DNA of 64,000 bases from Castanea sativa (GCF_040712315.1 NC_134020.1:53429751-53493750), one strand, 5' to 3'. Shown: positions 22,830-34,093, counted from the stretch's first letter. The notes: generated by a model from the sequence alone, not told the origin. Numbers and translations are program-made.

Positions 22830-22985
22830 CGTGGCTTAGGGGCTTTGATTTTGTTGACTGGTGTATTATGTGCTGTTGTTGTGGGGAGACTATAGATTAG
22901 TTACTGCTTCATTGTGAGATGGCTCGTCGATTGTGGAATCTTGTTTTCAAATCTTTTGAGATTTCGTGGGTCTTCAATTTCATGA
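22830..22985 (+). pseudogene. LINE zf-RVT fragment
   Basis: 'tttgattttgttgactgg' and 'cattgtgagatgg' translate as GFDFVDWCIMC...LLLHCEMARRLWNLVF. This is the same domain as in the LINE at 62466-62600 (LDFVDWCIMC..HLLLHCEM), with an internal stop. A short relic. Confidence 0.55.
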
Positions 22986-22989
22986 CACC

Positions 22990-23885
22990 CCTTACTTTAC
23001 CTACAACCTCACATCTAGGCCCACCAAAACCTACAGTTTTAAACATTCGGGAAAAAAAAAAAATGATCCCATGTGTAAGGTGATATATAAAGTAGGGGGT
23101 GTTTTGATTTTTGTTTTGATCCAAGAAGGGCTCATTGTTAAATCATCATTACATTCTTACATAATACATGTTTTCTAGTAACAATTTTGTTATACAGTAA
23201 CTCATGCCCATCTATAATGGGGTAGAATTGAAACAATTGAGATTTTTTTTTAAATTTATTTATTTGGAGATTGGATGCAAAGGGAAGAATTTAGATAAGA
23301 GATACAATCATTGATCATGATCAATAATCACCAAAAGTTGTTTAAATTTCACAATATCTTATGGGAAACTCGTTTTCATGATTTCAAAAATTGAACTGTT
23401 AAAGAGCTGGAAAGAGGAAGGCCCAAGCAAGAACTGAACCGAAATTTGAACTGGAGAGGGCAAATGCATAAACGAAAAAAAAAAAAAAAAAAAAGGTTTT
23501 GAAAATCTGAATTAGTATCTTTTTTTTTTTTTTTTGAGAAAGAATTAGTATCTATTTAATATAAACATAAATAGATGAAACAAAAATAACTGTTTCTTAA
23601 GACACAATGTTTACAAAAATAAATTTCTAGATGTAAGGAAAGTACAAGCTAACAAAAATAATAAAAGAAATGTATATTCATAGTGGTAATTGGCATGTGA
23701 TGTTCAAAAAATCAAAACAAGTAGATTCAACAACCGTTAAAGAGAGGTAGAGACAAAACTTATTCAACTTTTTTCACAAAGCTCCACTTACAATGAGAAG
23801 AATTTGATTAAAAACTTGGTTGTAATGACATGTGTCTATATCATAGACTCGCTTAAAATAATTGTATATAATCACTTAAGTTTAG
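22990..23885. other. AT-rich intergenic DNA
   Basis: No gene recognised. Contains A/T runs near 23480 and 23520 and a weak inverted pair (ccccttactttac at 22988 with gtagggggtg near 23093). Confidence 0.4.
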
Positions 23886-23887
23886 TT

Positions 23888-24262
23888 TAGTAGGCGAATA
23901 CATGTTATCTTTCTATTGTTAACTAAGTTTGTAGCCAAATTTTATCCACCCAAAATTTAACATTTAGCATTAATTTGTTGGCACCACCACTACTACCCAA
24001 TTAACTAATCAATTAAAAAAAGATTAAAAAAAAAAATACACTCTTGACACTTAAAACACTTAAAGTTTTTAAGTATCAATATTTTGTTTTTCTCAACGTC
24101 CAATTTTTGATGGTGGTGAAAGAAAATCAAAATTGACCCAAATTGAGAGAATACACAGTATATTTTACTCTCTTTAAAAAAATAAAAAACAAAGTTTAGA
24201 TTGTATTAAATTCAAAATCCTATGAACACCGATAAAATAAAATGGAATTTATTTTTTAATAA
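23888..24262 (+). repeat. Third partial copy of the duplicated block (empty-site version)
   Basis: From 'atgttatctttctattgttaac' to 'ggaatttatt' this matches 53555-54055 of block B and, at its start, 8746-8842 of block A. It lacks the adjoining LTR. It also lacks the 140-bp MITE of block B, reading straight through cacttaaag at 24057-24065. It is thus informative about ancestral order. Confidence 0.8.
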
Positions 24263-24322
24263 GTTAAGCTTCTCTTTTCTCTTCTTTGAGTTGCTTTGAA
24301 TTCTAATCTCTCGCATTTCTAG

Positions 24323-24357
<35 letters not shown>

Positions 24358-24387
24358 GATTTGATTTTTATTTATTTTTACTTTCAG

Positions 24388-25668
24388 GCGGATTTCGATG
24401 TAGATATCAATCATATCATGTCATTGCTCGATTCAATTTAAGTTCAGCCTCAGCCTTTCAAATATGTGGCCCTCGACGGTATTTTATCACTCTTAACTCT
24501 TATCCTCTGTTTGGTTGCTGAGAAAATTTTAGGATTTTTTACCAGGACATTGAAATTCTTTATATTTTTCTATACTGTTCAGGAGGATCAAATTGAAGCA
24601 AATCGTACCGTGATATTTGAAGTTTAAAATTCTCTGTTATCAAACGCGTTTTCTAGCTTTTTGTTGTGTTGTTTTGTTGCTCCTGTAGATGATGATGATA
24701 TCGATACTGCATTCCCAGCTTTGTTTCCTAAACAGATTAGGATTGCCAAACCTATTGTAAGATTTTTCTATTTGCGAATGTGTGCGTGGTTTGTGTGAAA
24801 TTTGAATTTGATTAGTGAGATTGTGTTATGGCGTTGTTTATGTGATGAATGGTGTTGTTGTTGATTTGGGGGGTTAGGCTATTGAGAATTTGGAGGAAAA
24901 CACCAATGTGATACAAATGGCAGATTCTGGAAAAAATGAGGAGTTGGATTGGCTTTCTCCTCCACCCAAGGTTTCCAGGAATGCTCAGAGGACGGTGGTG
25001 GAGGATTCTACATTAAAAGAGTTGTGGTATGTGCGTAAAAGTGGATATTTGTTTTTGGTTAACAAAATTTTGTTTCGTGAATAGGCAGTTGTTGATAAAT
25101 TTCAGTGACTTCTAGTTGCATTCTTATTGAATGGATGACAAGTGCAGTTATGTATTGCAGGACTTGTGTCATGTGTTTATGAATTTTCCCAAATTAATTG
25201 TGAGTTGTGATTTCTATAATTTGTAAGACGAAGATTAGTACGTTTTGATTCGATGGTGTAACCCTTAATATATAGGAAATCTCCAAATTAGTAATACCCA
25301 AATTTAGTTTTCATCAATTTAATTACTTGCACCTTTTTTTTTTTTTTTTTTGGTATTTCATGTTGAGAGTTGTTCCTGCCGCATGCAATTTGCAATTCCT
25401 GTTGAGATGGTGTCATGCTTTATAGAGTTAATAGCTATGCTTATGCAGCTCATTGTAGGCATTTAAATTGTGACTGTTAGTCAGGCAACCTTGTATTTAT
25501 TATCTATCTGTTCACAATTTTACTAATTTATAGACCATTTAATCATGAACACTTTTTTTTTTTTCCTGGTTTTATTTACACTTTAGCCTTCCCATTTTTG
25601 ACAATCAAATTTTTATCCACGTATATAGATTGAAAAAGAAGGAGCTTGAATCCTTTGCACAATCTGAG
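24388..25668 (+). pseudogene. Ubiquitin-like (Rad60/NFATC2IP type) gene, 5' exons only
   Basis: Four exon-like pieces with matching splice signals: 24388-24477 (acceptor ctttcag; DFDVDINHIMSLLDS.., then VQPQPFKYVALD), 24690-24757 (donor gtaaga), 24879-25026 (ENLEENTNVIQM..DWLSPPPKVSRNAQ..VVEDSTLKEL, donor gtatgt) and 25629-25668 (LKKKELESFAQS). The order acidic stretch, WLPPPPK, EDSTxKELRLKKQELxSFA is what I recall for the plant SUMO-like protein family related to At1g68185. The C-terminal beta-grasp domain is missing: sequence after 25668 belongs to a different gene on the other strand. Exon 1 has an in-frame TAA, and the KEL/LKK junction would create TGA. A leader with a TC tract precedes it (24325-24355). 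Confidence 0.45.
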
Positions 25669-26341
25669 ATCTTCATCCTATCTTTGCAATTACATTGAGG
25701 TTCTCTTACTTGGTTTTCCTCAACAAAATTAGCTTCATGTTGAGGTTCTCTTACATAGTTTTCCTCAAACAAACTAGCTTCTGGTTCTATTTCCCAATTT
25801 TTTCCTTTTGGATCCATAGTTACTTGTTGGCCAATGTCACATGAGGCATTTCCATTGGCAGGGCTAGTGACACAACCTGCCTCTTTCATTTCAATACCTT
25901 GAGGGGATTGACCCTTTGAACTTATAAGGTTCACCTCTCTTTCAATGTTTTCTTTTTGGAATTCTTTCCTCAAATCTTTTCTCTTGCGATACGCGTGTTG
26001 CCATATGTATTTTAGATCCTCCAAAAGAACAGGCTTCTCAAGGAAATACCATGCGCCTTCAGATAGGGCTCTCTCTGCTACACTTAATCTTTTTTCAGAA
26101 GACATTACTGCATGGTATTCAATTCATATAAGTACTAATACATAAAACATTAAAAACCAAATAAGGAAGTTTAGTAAGATGAAAAACTTACAAATGATAG
26201 GAATTCTCTTCTTAAGTAGTACATCCAGAAAAGAAGGACGATCCATATCTGGCATTTTCATGTTTGCTATGACAAGTCTGAATCGATGCTCGTCTTCATG
26301 AATCATAGACAATGCCACGGCTGCTACTTCAGTGGTGGTAA

Positions 26342-28177
26342 CTGAAAGTACAACAATATATATTGTTGGCATTTAGATTAACAAAGTGACAATGAATATT
26401 CATTGTAATAAATTTTCTAGAAAATTGTAAGAATAAAACTACATTCCAAGCACAAAATATACATTATCCTCATTCTGTCAATGTAAGACTAAAGAAAAAT
26501 TTTAAGATGTAACGTTTACATAAACAAATTATGTACAAATGAATAAATAATAAAATGAAATGAGGATAAATGTATGTTGAAGCTTTTATTTTCACCTCTT
26601 TATATGCTTGACAAAGAGTAATTACTTTCCTCCAACTAAATCATACTAAACAAGCTGGCTAATTTTTATGTAAAAGTACTAAGATCAATGATACAAAGAA
26701 TTATGCTGATAAAATAAATTATATGAAGAATTATGTAAAATTGGAATAGCGATTAAATCAAAGATATCCGATGTTCAATGTAGATTATGGCCATCTTCCT
26801 ATAGAAAAACTAGAATAGGAAAAAGAAATCAAATTTCGAGAAAAAATTACAGACACATTATAATGTTATAGGGTTAAAACATCAAATTAACTATAACAGT
26901 CAGCAATAAACTAGGACAATATTTTTATGAAGAAATTTTGAGGGCCTATTTAGTTGTGTTGTTTAAACAATACAACATGTATTTCTATAAAACTCTTTCA
27001 CCCATACGTATTTTCACAATACTTAAACGTTATTAGATCAATATTACCAAACGAACCCTAAACTACAAAACTAAATCATAAACAAAAATTAAACCTTTAC
27101 CTAATTTTGACAGGGCTTGGGGTATAAAGGTTAACAATGTGAGAGAACTAAGTTTTTTAAATAACCAGGTCATCAATGAATCCATCTATGCCCAAGTATT
27201 TTTACCTGCATTGAAGAATTCTTTCTAAATTAGTCAAAATTTTCACTTTTTTTTAAAGATTTTTTTGTTGTGGGTAACCTTAATCTTTAAATAAATTAAA
27301 AAATGGGGGAAAAGAGTTGGGCTAAGATTTGTCTTATTAATTTAATATATAGAATAAAAAATTATTAATTGTCATATACATGTCTCTATGATTGTGTGTT
27401 CGCGCTTGCACCAACATATGAATATTTATATTTATACAAATACACACTTAAACATTTCATACAAAGCCACCCTCTATGATTTTTATCTTTATATATTAAA
27501 AGAATTTAGAAAGTTAGTTATGAATTCAAAAAATGTCAAAAATACTCCTAATCTAATTAAATAATCCTTTTTCTTATAAATAAAATATAAGATTAAAATT
27601 ATAATTCAACAAAATTCAATAACAAAAAACTATCAGAGAAACTTTTTTCCTAAAATTTAGCACACTCTCTATTTAACTATATCTATATACATTTGATTTT
27701 TTTTTTTTCTTAAAAGCTAGTATACACTAAACCTAGCAATTTACTCATTTTCAAAATCCTAAATTTTAATTTCTTAAAATCCCCTTTTATGTGTAATTAA
27801 TCTCACTAACAATAAACAAATTCAAATTGAAAAATTATATTAAACTCAAAAAAAAAAAAGGTGTCATCGCATGTGCGCAGCTTTGTGACGAGGCTAGTGT
27901 ATATTATAGGTGTGCTTAACTTATTACTCATGTATTTTGCAACAGAAAATGAAGATAGAGTTCTGGTCTCTAATCAGAATTCAGAAATGAAGCATAAAAT
28001 ATTAAAACCGAATGAAAAACCAAAATCAGGAGGATAACAGACAAAAAGAACATGAAAATTAAAGTCATGACTTTGATTTATTTACTTATTTTTGCTAATG
28101 CATATACATAAAATAAATAAAAATAACAACTTTGATTGAAGCAAATATATGATGAATTAATATATTTCTACTTATAC
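26342..28177 (-). other. Intron 1 of the response-regulator gene
   Basis: About 1.8 kb between exon 1 and exon 2. Apart from the Helitron at its 5' side it holds a MITE-like stretch (about 26942-27058; ends gggcctatttagt and accaaacgaaccc). Otherwise AT-rich without coding. Confidence 0.55.
27486..27897 (+). mobile_element. Small non-autonomous Helitron in the regulator's intron 1
   Basis: Begins TCTTTATATATTAAAAGA after an A (27485) and ends in 'gaggCTAG' before a T (27898), as Helitrons do. A GC-rich potential hairpin (gtcatcgcatgtgcgcag...gtgac) precedes CTAG. The first 60 bases match the Helitron-like start at 31153. About 412 bp, no coding. Confidence 0.5.
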
Positions 28178-28328
28178 CCTTGAATGTATATTGTTCAAGC
28201 AGTGATGCAAGGTACATCAGAGAAGCAGTTTCATGATCCACCAAAAGAATATCAAGGCCGCGAGCAAAGTTAGGGACAGAACTAATCAGTTCATCGCTAC
28301 CCATTCCATCCATTTTCAAAAGAAAAAA

Positions 28329-28728
28329 GAAGGTGAAGGTGGTCAATTCAAGACTGAGAATTGAGAAAGTTACCAAACAGGTTTGTTTAGACCAAGAATG
28401 AAGCTCAAGCTCACAACAAAACTAAGAACAAGAAGAACTAGAAAATATTATATTAGACCAAGAAAGCTTAACCAGAGAGAGACTCAAAGAGGTGTAGATT
28501 GTAGAAATGGTGCTCTCACAACAAGGTGAAGGTGGCCAATTCAAGACTGGGAATTAAGAAACTTTGATCACCAAACAGGTTTGTTTAGAGTTTAGACTAA
28601 GAATGAAGCTCAAGCTCACAACAAATCTAAGAACAAGAACAACTAGAAAATGATATATTAGACCAAGAAAGCTTAGAACTGAGAGAGAGAGAGAGAGTCA
28701 AAGAGGTGTAGATTGTAGAAATGGAGCT
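28329..28728 (-). repeat. Tandem duplication upstream of the response-regulator ATG
   Basis: Two units (28329-28514 and 28524-28728) share 'gtgaaggtggtcaattcaagactg', 'accaaacaggtttgtttag', 'gaatgaagctcaagctcacaac' and 'caaagaggtgtagattgtag'. They lie in the leader/promoter side of the minus-strand gene. They differ by small indels, including a longer GA tract in unit 2. Confidence 0.85.
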
Positions 28729-28739
28729 CAAAACTTGGT

Positions 28740-29792
28740 TTAAATGGAGAATCAGAATGGATCACTGTGCAACATTTTATTGGGGCCCAAAAATTAAGAA
28801 AATCTCGAGGGTAGTTTAAAAAGGAAATGCTTCTGTGGGCCACACCCCGACAGTCAATTGGGTTTGTGACACGTCACCACTGAGATTAAGACTTTGAGGG
28901 CAAAAAGGGAAACAATATTTTTTTCACCACTCGTGTGTGTTAGAGAGGAGAGTCAAAGATTTGAGAACTGTTGACAGTTGAAAAACTAGCCCTGCCCCTA
29001 GTATACTGAAAAAGCTACATGCAAAACTGTTCACTGATTTTTGCGTACATTTTCTACAACGTGGGTTTTAGCCCTTTAAACAAAGGCAAAAAATAAAAAA
29101 TAAAAACAAAAAAATGCAATTCATCCCAATATTCTAATTTCTAAACAAGGCAAAATTTGTTTGCTCATGATTTATAATTTCATATCTGTTTAGTACATGA
29201 TAGGAGAAGATCATTATCTGATTGATAAACTTACTATCTAAATTGTTTGACCATAATATTGGGAATATTGTTTCACCTTCCATGTATTTTAAACCCTTTT
29301 AACCAAATAAAGTAGTCTAAATTCTTCAAGACTAGTTTTAAATTTTTTGCCCAATTTTTCCTTTAAGATGGAAGGTATTAAATTTTAGGTCTTAGTTTTT
29401 AAAATAAAAATTATGACATTTGGCAAAACAAGTTGACCAGTATTGACTGAGGCAGAGATGTATATATATACAGGATGAATATTTGGTTCAAAATTGTGAG
29501 ATTATGCACACAAAAATAAAAAATAAAAACTTTTTATTTTTTCTATTCATATGGTCCAATGCAAAAAAGTAGAAAAGTTATGATATAGGACCCGAAAAAT
29601 ATAATTTGTAAATTTATCAAACACATTAAATCACATTTTAGAATTGCAAACATAATTTTTTGCGCAAAACGTAGTAACCAAACAAGCACATATTCATATA
29701 TGGTAGCTATTGTCAAAGGTAATATCAACTTCATCTATTTAGTAGGTATAGCAAGATAAATATATACGTAGTCAAACAATGTTCAGCCCTCT
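28740..29792. other. AT-rich intergenic DNA
   Basis: No gene recognised. Presumably includes the promoter of the regulator fragment on the minus strand. Confidence 0.4.
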
Positions 29793-29917
29793 TATTATTA
29801 TTATTATTATTATTAAGTAACTTAATAATTTCATATAATTGGTTGAGTTAAGACTTTAGAAGGACAACTCATCAGTTTTGAGGTAGATTATTTACAAACA
29901 TTATACTTATACTAAGT
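29793..29917 (+). repeat. Dispersed repeat 'aagtaacttaata', copy 2
   Basis: Matches 126-245. Flanked by a near-perfect direct repeat of 'aacaatgttcagccctcttat' (29777 and 29918), as if a short segment had been inserted or tandemly copied. A third partial copy is at 30346-30420, directly after the Stowaway MITE. Confidence 0.55.
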
Positions 29918-29991
29918 AACAATGTTCAACCCTCTTATAATGATTAATATTACTCCCATTCCTCAAAAAAAAAAAAAAAAGATTAATATTA

Positions 29992-30345
29992 CTCCATCCG
30001 TCCTAGTTTGTTTATCCTCCATTCCATTTTGGGATGTCCCAAAATGTTGACTTGTTTCTAAAAATAAAATTAATTAATTTACTAATATTCCTATTATATA
30101 TACCCATATTTTATTTTCAAAACTATCTGAAAAGAAAACTAACAAATTTTTTAAAAATCAATCTAATTAGGGTACCTTTTTAGTTCTCTCATTAAGAATA
30201 ACTATTTTTAAAAAAAAACTGATAAATTTATTTAAGGGCAGTTTTGTAAATTTATATATTTTTATAAGGCAGACAAGATAATAAATTATGTTCTCTTAAA
30301 AAATTTAACTTTTCAAACAAGACAAACAAAGTGGGACGGAGGGAG
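29992..30345. mobile_element. Stowaway-type MITE
   Basis: Starts ctccatccgtcctagtttgt and ends acaaacaaagtgggacggagggag, bounded by TA on both sides (29990-29991 and 30346-30347). The termini ctccNtccgtccc and the TA target duplication are diagnostic of Stowaway (Tc1/mariner) MITEs. About 354 bp, no coding. Confidence 0.85.
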
Positions 30346-30423
30346 TATTAAGTAACTTAATGATTTCATATAATTGATTGAGCTTTAGAAGGACAACTCG
30401 GTTTTGATGTAGATTATTATTAT

Positions 30424-31139
30424 TGTAAGAACACGGAATCTGGAGACCCAAGCCCACTTAGAATAGTGAGATTAGAATTTCTAAACTCGGCCTAAATTAA
30501 TAGATATTTGTATAGAGAGTGGAATGAACAAGTTTGGACTTTGCCCGAGGACAAAAATAGAAAAAGAAAAGACCAGGGGCCTAAGATTTGAATATATGAA
30601 TGGATCTTTACAGGCTTACTTGAGGAAAATATTCTTGATTGTTACAAATACTATTCACTCTCTCTCAGCTACTGTTCTCTCTATGATCTCTTTTTCTCAA
30701 TTCTCGTTGGATCCCCCTACTATCTGAGAGTCTCTTTCCTTTATATATTTCATAGCCTCTTGCATCCTAACCCTCCATCTTTAATTTTTCCAAATCTCCT
30801 TAGGACACTTGTCCCTTTAGACTTCTGGTGAAGGTGGTGGAATGAATTGCTAAGCTATGAATCCACTGTTCAGGTCACTTCCACATTAATGCAGCTGATA
30901 AAGCTATAACCAACCATTTAATGCAAAGGAATAGGTGAGGCTTTTACAAAAAATTTCCTACAAAGATCTCATTCAACCCTTGAGACACCCCTCTACACCC
31001 CTTATATCCTCCAAAAACGCTTCGTCACTTTCCATTCTATCCTCGGACCACCTCACTCCTCGGGCCATGGATGCTCGTTCTAGAGGAACAATTAAAGGTT
31101 ACAACGGTGCTTCCCATCTTCGGTCATTGGGTCCCCACA
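30424..31139 (-). mobile_element. Solo LTR, Tat-like family
   Basis: 716 bp bounded by attat on both sides (30419-30423 and 31140-31144). Read on the minus strand it begins TGTGGGGACCC and ends TTCTTACA, like the other LTRs of this window (TGTGGGG...CTTACA), and has a TATA-like tatataaagg (rc near 30738-30747). No internal sequence remains, so it arose by LTR-LTR recombination. Confidence 0.8.
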
Positions 31140-31667
31140 ATTATTATTATTATCTGTATATATTAAGATGATTCAGAAAGTTAGTTATTGCTTTTTTTCC
31201 TGTCAAAAATACTCCTATATTAATTAATCAACAATTTAAAAATATGGTTAAAATAGTAAATTGGCAAAAGAAAATTAGTTATTACTTTTTTCTATTGTCA
31301 AATATACCGTACCTAAAACTTAAAAATGGGGTTAAAATAGTAAATTGATAAAAAATAATAAATTCCTACTCTTACGTTGATATAAATTCCTACTTCTATT
31401 CAATAGCTAAAAAAACTCTTCATTCCTACTTTTATGTTGATATAAATTCCTACTTCTACTCAATAAATTAAAAAACTCCCCACGTATAGTCCCCACGTAT
31501 TACCTTCCCCACAATTTCTGAATTGAACTTCTCATAAAAAAAAGAACTTCTCAGTTGAAATAGAAAAAAACTCTTCTTCCCCACGTCTACTCCTATTATT
31601 CCTCATTGAAATAGAATTTTTGACAGTTGCGCATCAACAAAAACTCTTCTCAAGTGGCTACATCTTT

Positions 31668-31676
31668 GTATAAAAG
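31668..31676 (+). promoter_or_regulatory. TATA-like box
   Basis: gtataaaag stands about 30 bases ahead of a purine-rich, leader-like stretch that ends in a possible donor (attg|taagattt, about 31805). A promoter of a lost or captured gene is a reasonable guess. Confidence 0.3.
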
Positions 31677-32099
31677 GAGCCTAGGTGTGGTTTAATTGAA
31701 TATAGAAGAGAAAAACACATAAATCACGTGAGTTTTTATTAGTGCCCAGGAACTTTTAAAAATTCTGTCCTTCAACGAGAACGAAGAAGAAGATTTTTCA
31801 AATTGTAAGATTTTTCTTTTGTTTAATTAATCAATTAATTAATTTTTCTTTGTTCTCTACAAGATTTAGGTAAGCCTTTCGTTAAATATTTATTGCAAAT
31901 CTCCACTGATTTATATAGATTACAAAACTGTTTCTAAATTAACATTGGTGCATTTACATGTCTGAGTAGAAAGATTGTAGTATTGAGGTTTAGCAAATTA
32001 TAAGACAGCTGAAATTTTGGTGATTGTTTATTGGGCACTAGAATCAGTGACACAGCTTCTAATTTCATTAAAAGGTATGTAACTTTTCTTCAAGGTATC

Positions 32100-32612
32100 A
32101 TCATTATATTAAGCCCTAAACTTGTAGGTGTAAGGAATTTTTTTTTTTTTTTTTTTTTGGGTGCTAATACTAGCAGATGTGTTTATGAACAGTTAAAAGT
32201 CTTAAATTTTAGATAAGTTTTTTTTAAAAAAAAAAAGAAATTTTAGATAAGTTAAAATCTATGATTGTTAAGTTTTACTTATCTAAAAGTTTAAAAGGAG
32301 TTGCCGAGTAAGAACCATGTATTTCGGGAGACTTTTTCATTCTATTTCTTTAAAAAAAGTGAAAAAAGTGATAATTGATTATCCTAACCAATTTTTATTA
32401 AGCCTTCAACGTGTAGGTGTAAGGATTTTTTTTTTTTTTTTTTTGCTAATACTAGTAGATGTGTTTATGAATAGTTAAAACTTAAAACTCTTAAATTTTA
32501 GATTTTTTTATTTTTGAGAAAGAAATTTTAGATAAGCTAAAACTTAAGATTTTTAAGTTGTTACTTATCTAAAATTTTAAATTTTGGATAAGGAGTGACC
32601 GAGTAAGAGAAA
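32100..32612 (+). repeat. Diverged tandem duplication, about 300-bp spacing
   Basis: Unit 1 (32100-32320) and unit 2 (32396-32612) share 'ttgtaggtgtaagg' plus a T-run, 'gctaatactag.agatgtgtttatga', 'aaattttagataag' and 'cgagtaaga'. They differ at many positions, so the duplication is old. Confidence 0.6.
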
Positions 32613-33201
32613 TTTCTAAACAATTTTAAAAGATTTATTTTATTAAAAAACTTTGAAAAGATAAGATAAGGATTAGAAGTTAAGACTAAGAGTACAACTT
32701 GAATTGCCCAATTCAAATGGGAGAAAGTGTGTGTGGTGGTGGAAGTTTGTATTTGTGTAGAAGTTGAGTATTTTAAATTTTAAATAGTTAATGGATGTCT
32801 TTCCTATGTGCAAAATAAAAAACAAACTAAATTAGTGCTTGCTATTTATTTATAGAATATTTAAAGTCCATCTATTACTTCTTCTTTTTTTCAAATTGTT
32901 GCAAATCCGTGTAATATGTCACTTTTGTTGTCTCTAAATTCACTAATGGGAAGCATTCATTTTAATTTTTAATCAAATTTGTATTAACTAGATATGAGTT
33001 CCGAAAATACACAAGCACATCCTATAAATAATAGAGAATGTGGAACAACAGACATTGAGCACAGTCAAATTGATTTAGAGACAAATTAAATAAATTTAAA
33101 TGAAGGCCCTGTGCAAGAGGTGGGGGTAATGTTTCAAAAATTAATCTATTAACAATCACATTGGAAGCAACACAAAAAAATTAGGTGATATTTATAGAAT
33201 A

Positions 33202-33336
33202 CTAGCCTTTGGACACGCGCTCATGCGCGTGCTCTAAGGCTCTTCTATTTTTTGGGTAAGGGCTAATTTAGAGCATATATTATAATTTGGGATTACTACA
33301 TTTTTTAATTACCAAAAAAAAAAAAAAAAACCTAGG
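33202..33336 (-). mobile_element. Helitron-like 3' end, inverted copy of 1-125
   Basis: On the minus strand the segment ends with the hairpin cacgcgc-atga-gcgcgtg (33231-33214), then CTAG (33205-33202) and a T. It parallels 1-125 base for base apart from scattered changes. The Tat element inserted five bases beyond its cctagggg end. Confidence 0.5.
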
Positions 33337-33341
33337 GGTAT

Positions 33342-34091
33342 TGTGGGGAGTAAAAGCACCCTGATGGAGATATGGGCCTTTGGGCCGTGCCAAAGAAGGC
33401 CGACCTGCTCTTGAGTTTAGAACTTGTTAGTATCACGGGTCGGCCCATACGCCTAGGATCCGAGGATCTAGCCGAGGGTGAATTTCTCTTCGGACGGACA
33501 CTAGAGAACCTGGGACTTCATGATAAACGTTAGGCAATGACATGGTTAAAACCAATGGATAAAAGGGGTAGACCCTTGAATGTCCTGGAAGCACCGATGT
33601 GATAGAAACACCGAAGATTAAGGCTGTCACCTCCACATTAAAGACCTTGCACCTACCACCCTGGCCGCATTGATGGGGAAGTGACACCTGAACAGTGGAA
33701 GGGAAACTTCTGTTTACTATTCAAAGGCACTGAGAAAAGAAATATCTAGGCTAAAGGGAAGGTGAGGCAACACGTGTACAAATTATTCAAAAGAGTAGTA
33801 TTTAAGGAGCAATCTAAGACAGTAAAGGGGATCCCCCTCTTTGTAACCTAAAGAAAAGAGAAAAAGAGAGAGAGAAATAATATAAGAACAGTTCTCGGCT
33901 TATGTCCGAGCAGATTAACTTATAGCATTCTTCGTTGTTTTTAAGTGTTTATAATCTTTGGGCTTGCCATTTAATCCTCAAACACTTCTAACCTGGGTTT
34001 CAAGCCCACACTCTACAAATTACATTGTTTAAGGCTCGTTGGGCCTGAGCCCGTAACTGTTCTTGGGGCCAGGTGCAATTGTGCACTTACA
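33342..34091 (+). repeat. 5' LTR
   Basis: Starts tgtggggagtaaaagc and ends gtgcacttaca. It carries a TATA-like tatttaagg (33799-33807) and the stem-loop ctcggcttatgtccgag (about 33895), which would lie in or near R. ORFs within it are not genes. Confidence 0.95.
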
Positions 34092-34093
34092 AT

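Larger units (their letters stand above)
25669..28313 (-). pseudogene. Response regulator, type-B ARR-like receiver, truncated before the DNA-binding domain
   Basis: Three exons on the minus strand: 28313-28178 (ATG at 28313), 26341-26192 and 26107 to about 25669, with phase-consistent joins (donors gtataag and gtaagt; acceptors ctttcag and catgcag). Together they make a receiver domain: DILLVDHE, FRLVIANMKMPDMD, IPIILMSSE, GAWYFLEKP, DLKYIWQHAYRKRK. The Thr/Ser and Lys positions are kept, but Asn stands where the phosphoacceptor Asp belongs (normally SDVxMPDMDG) and the following Gly is Arg. The linker runs to CKDRMK, where type-B regulators start their GARP Myb-like domain; here the sequence changes to the reverse of the ubiquitin-like gene. 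A phosphorelay output is therefore unlikely. A Helitron lies in intron 1. Confidence 0.65.
31153..33201 (+). other. Helitron-like start, TATA-containing region and internal duplication; no clear gene
   Basis: Begins TCTGTATATATTAAGATG..CAGAAAGTTAG, as in the Helitron at 27486, after an A. A TATA box (31668-31676) and a leader-like stretch follow. At 32996 an ATG opens a short frame (MSSENTQAHPINN) broken by stops. I cannot identify it. The matching 3' end in this orientation was not found. Confidence 0.35.

Noticed and set aside
32996..33150. Short frame MSSENTQAHPINN... as a FAR1-like transposase start
   Set aside because: Only a weak local resemblance (VQEVGVMFQ) with in-frame stops and no domain following.
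33433..33687. 84-codon minus-strand ORF in the LTR (again at 43973-44227)
   Set aside because: Present only because the LTR is repeated; no domain, and it overlaps LTR regulatory sequence.
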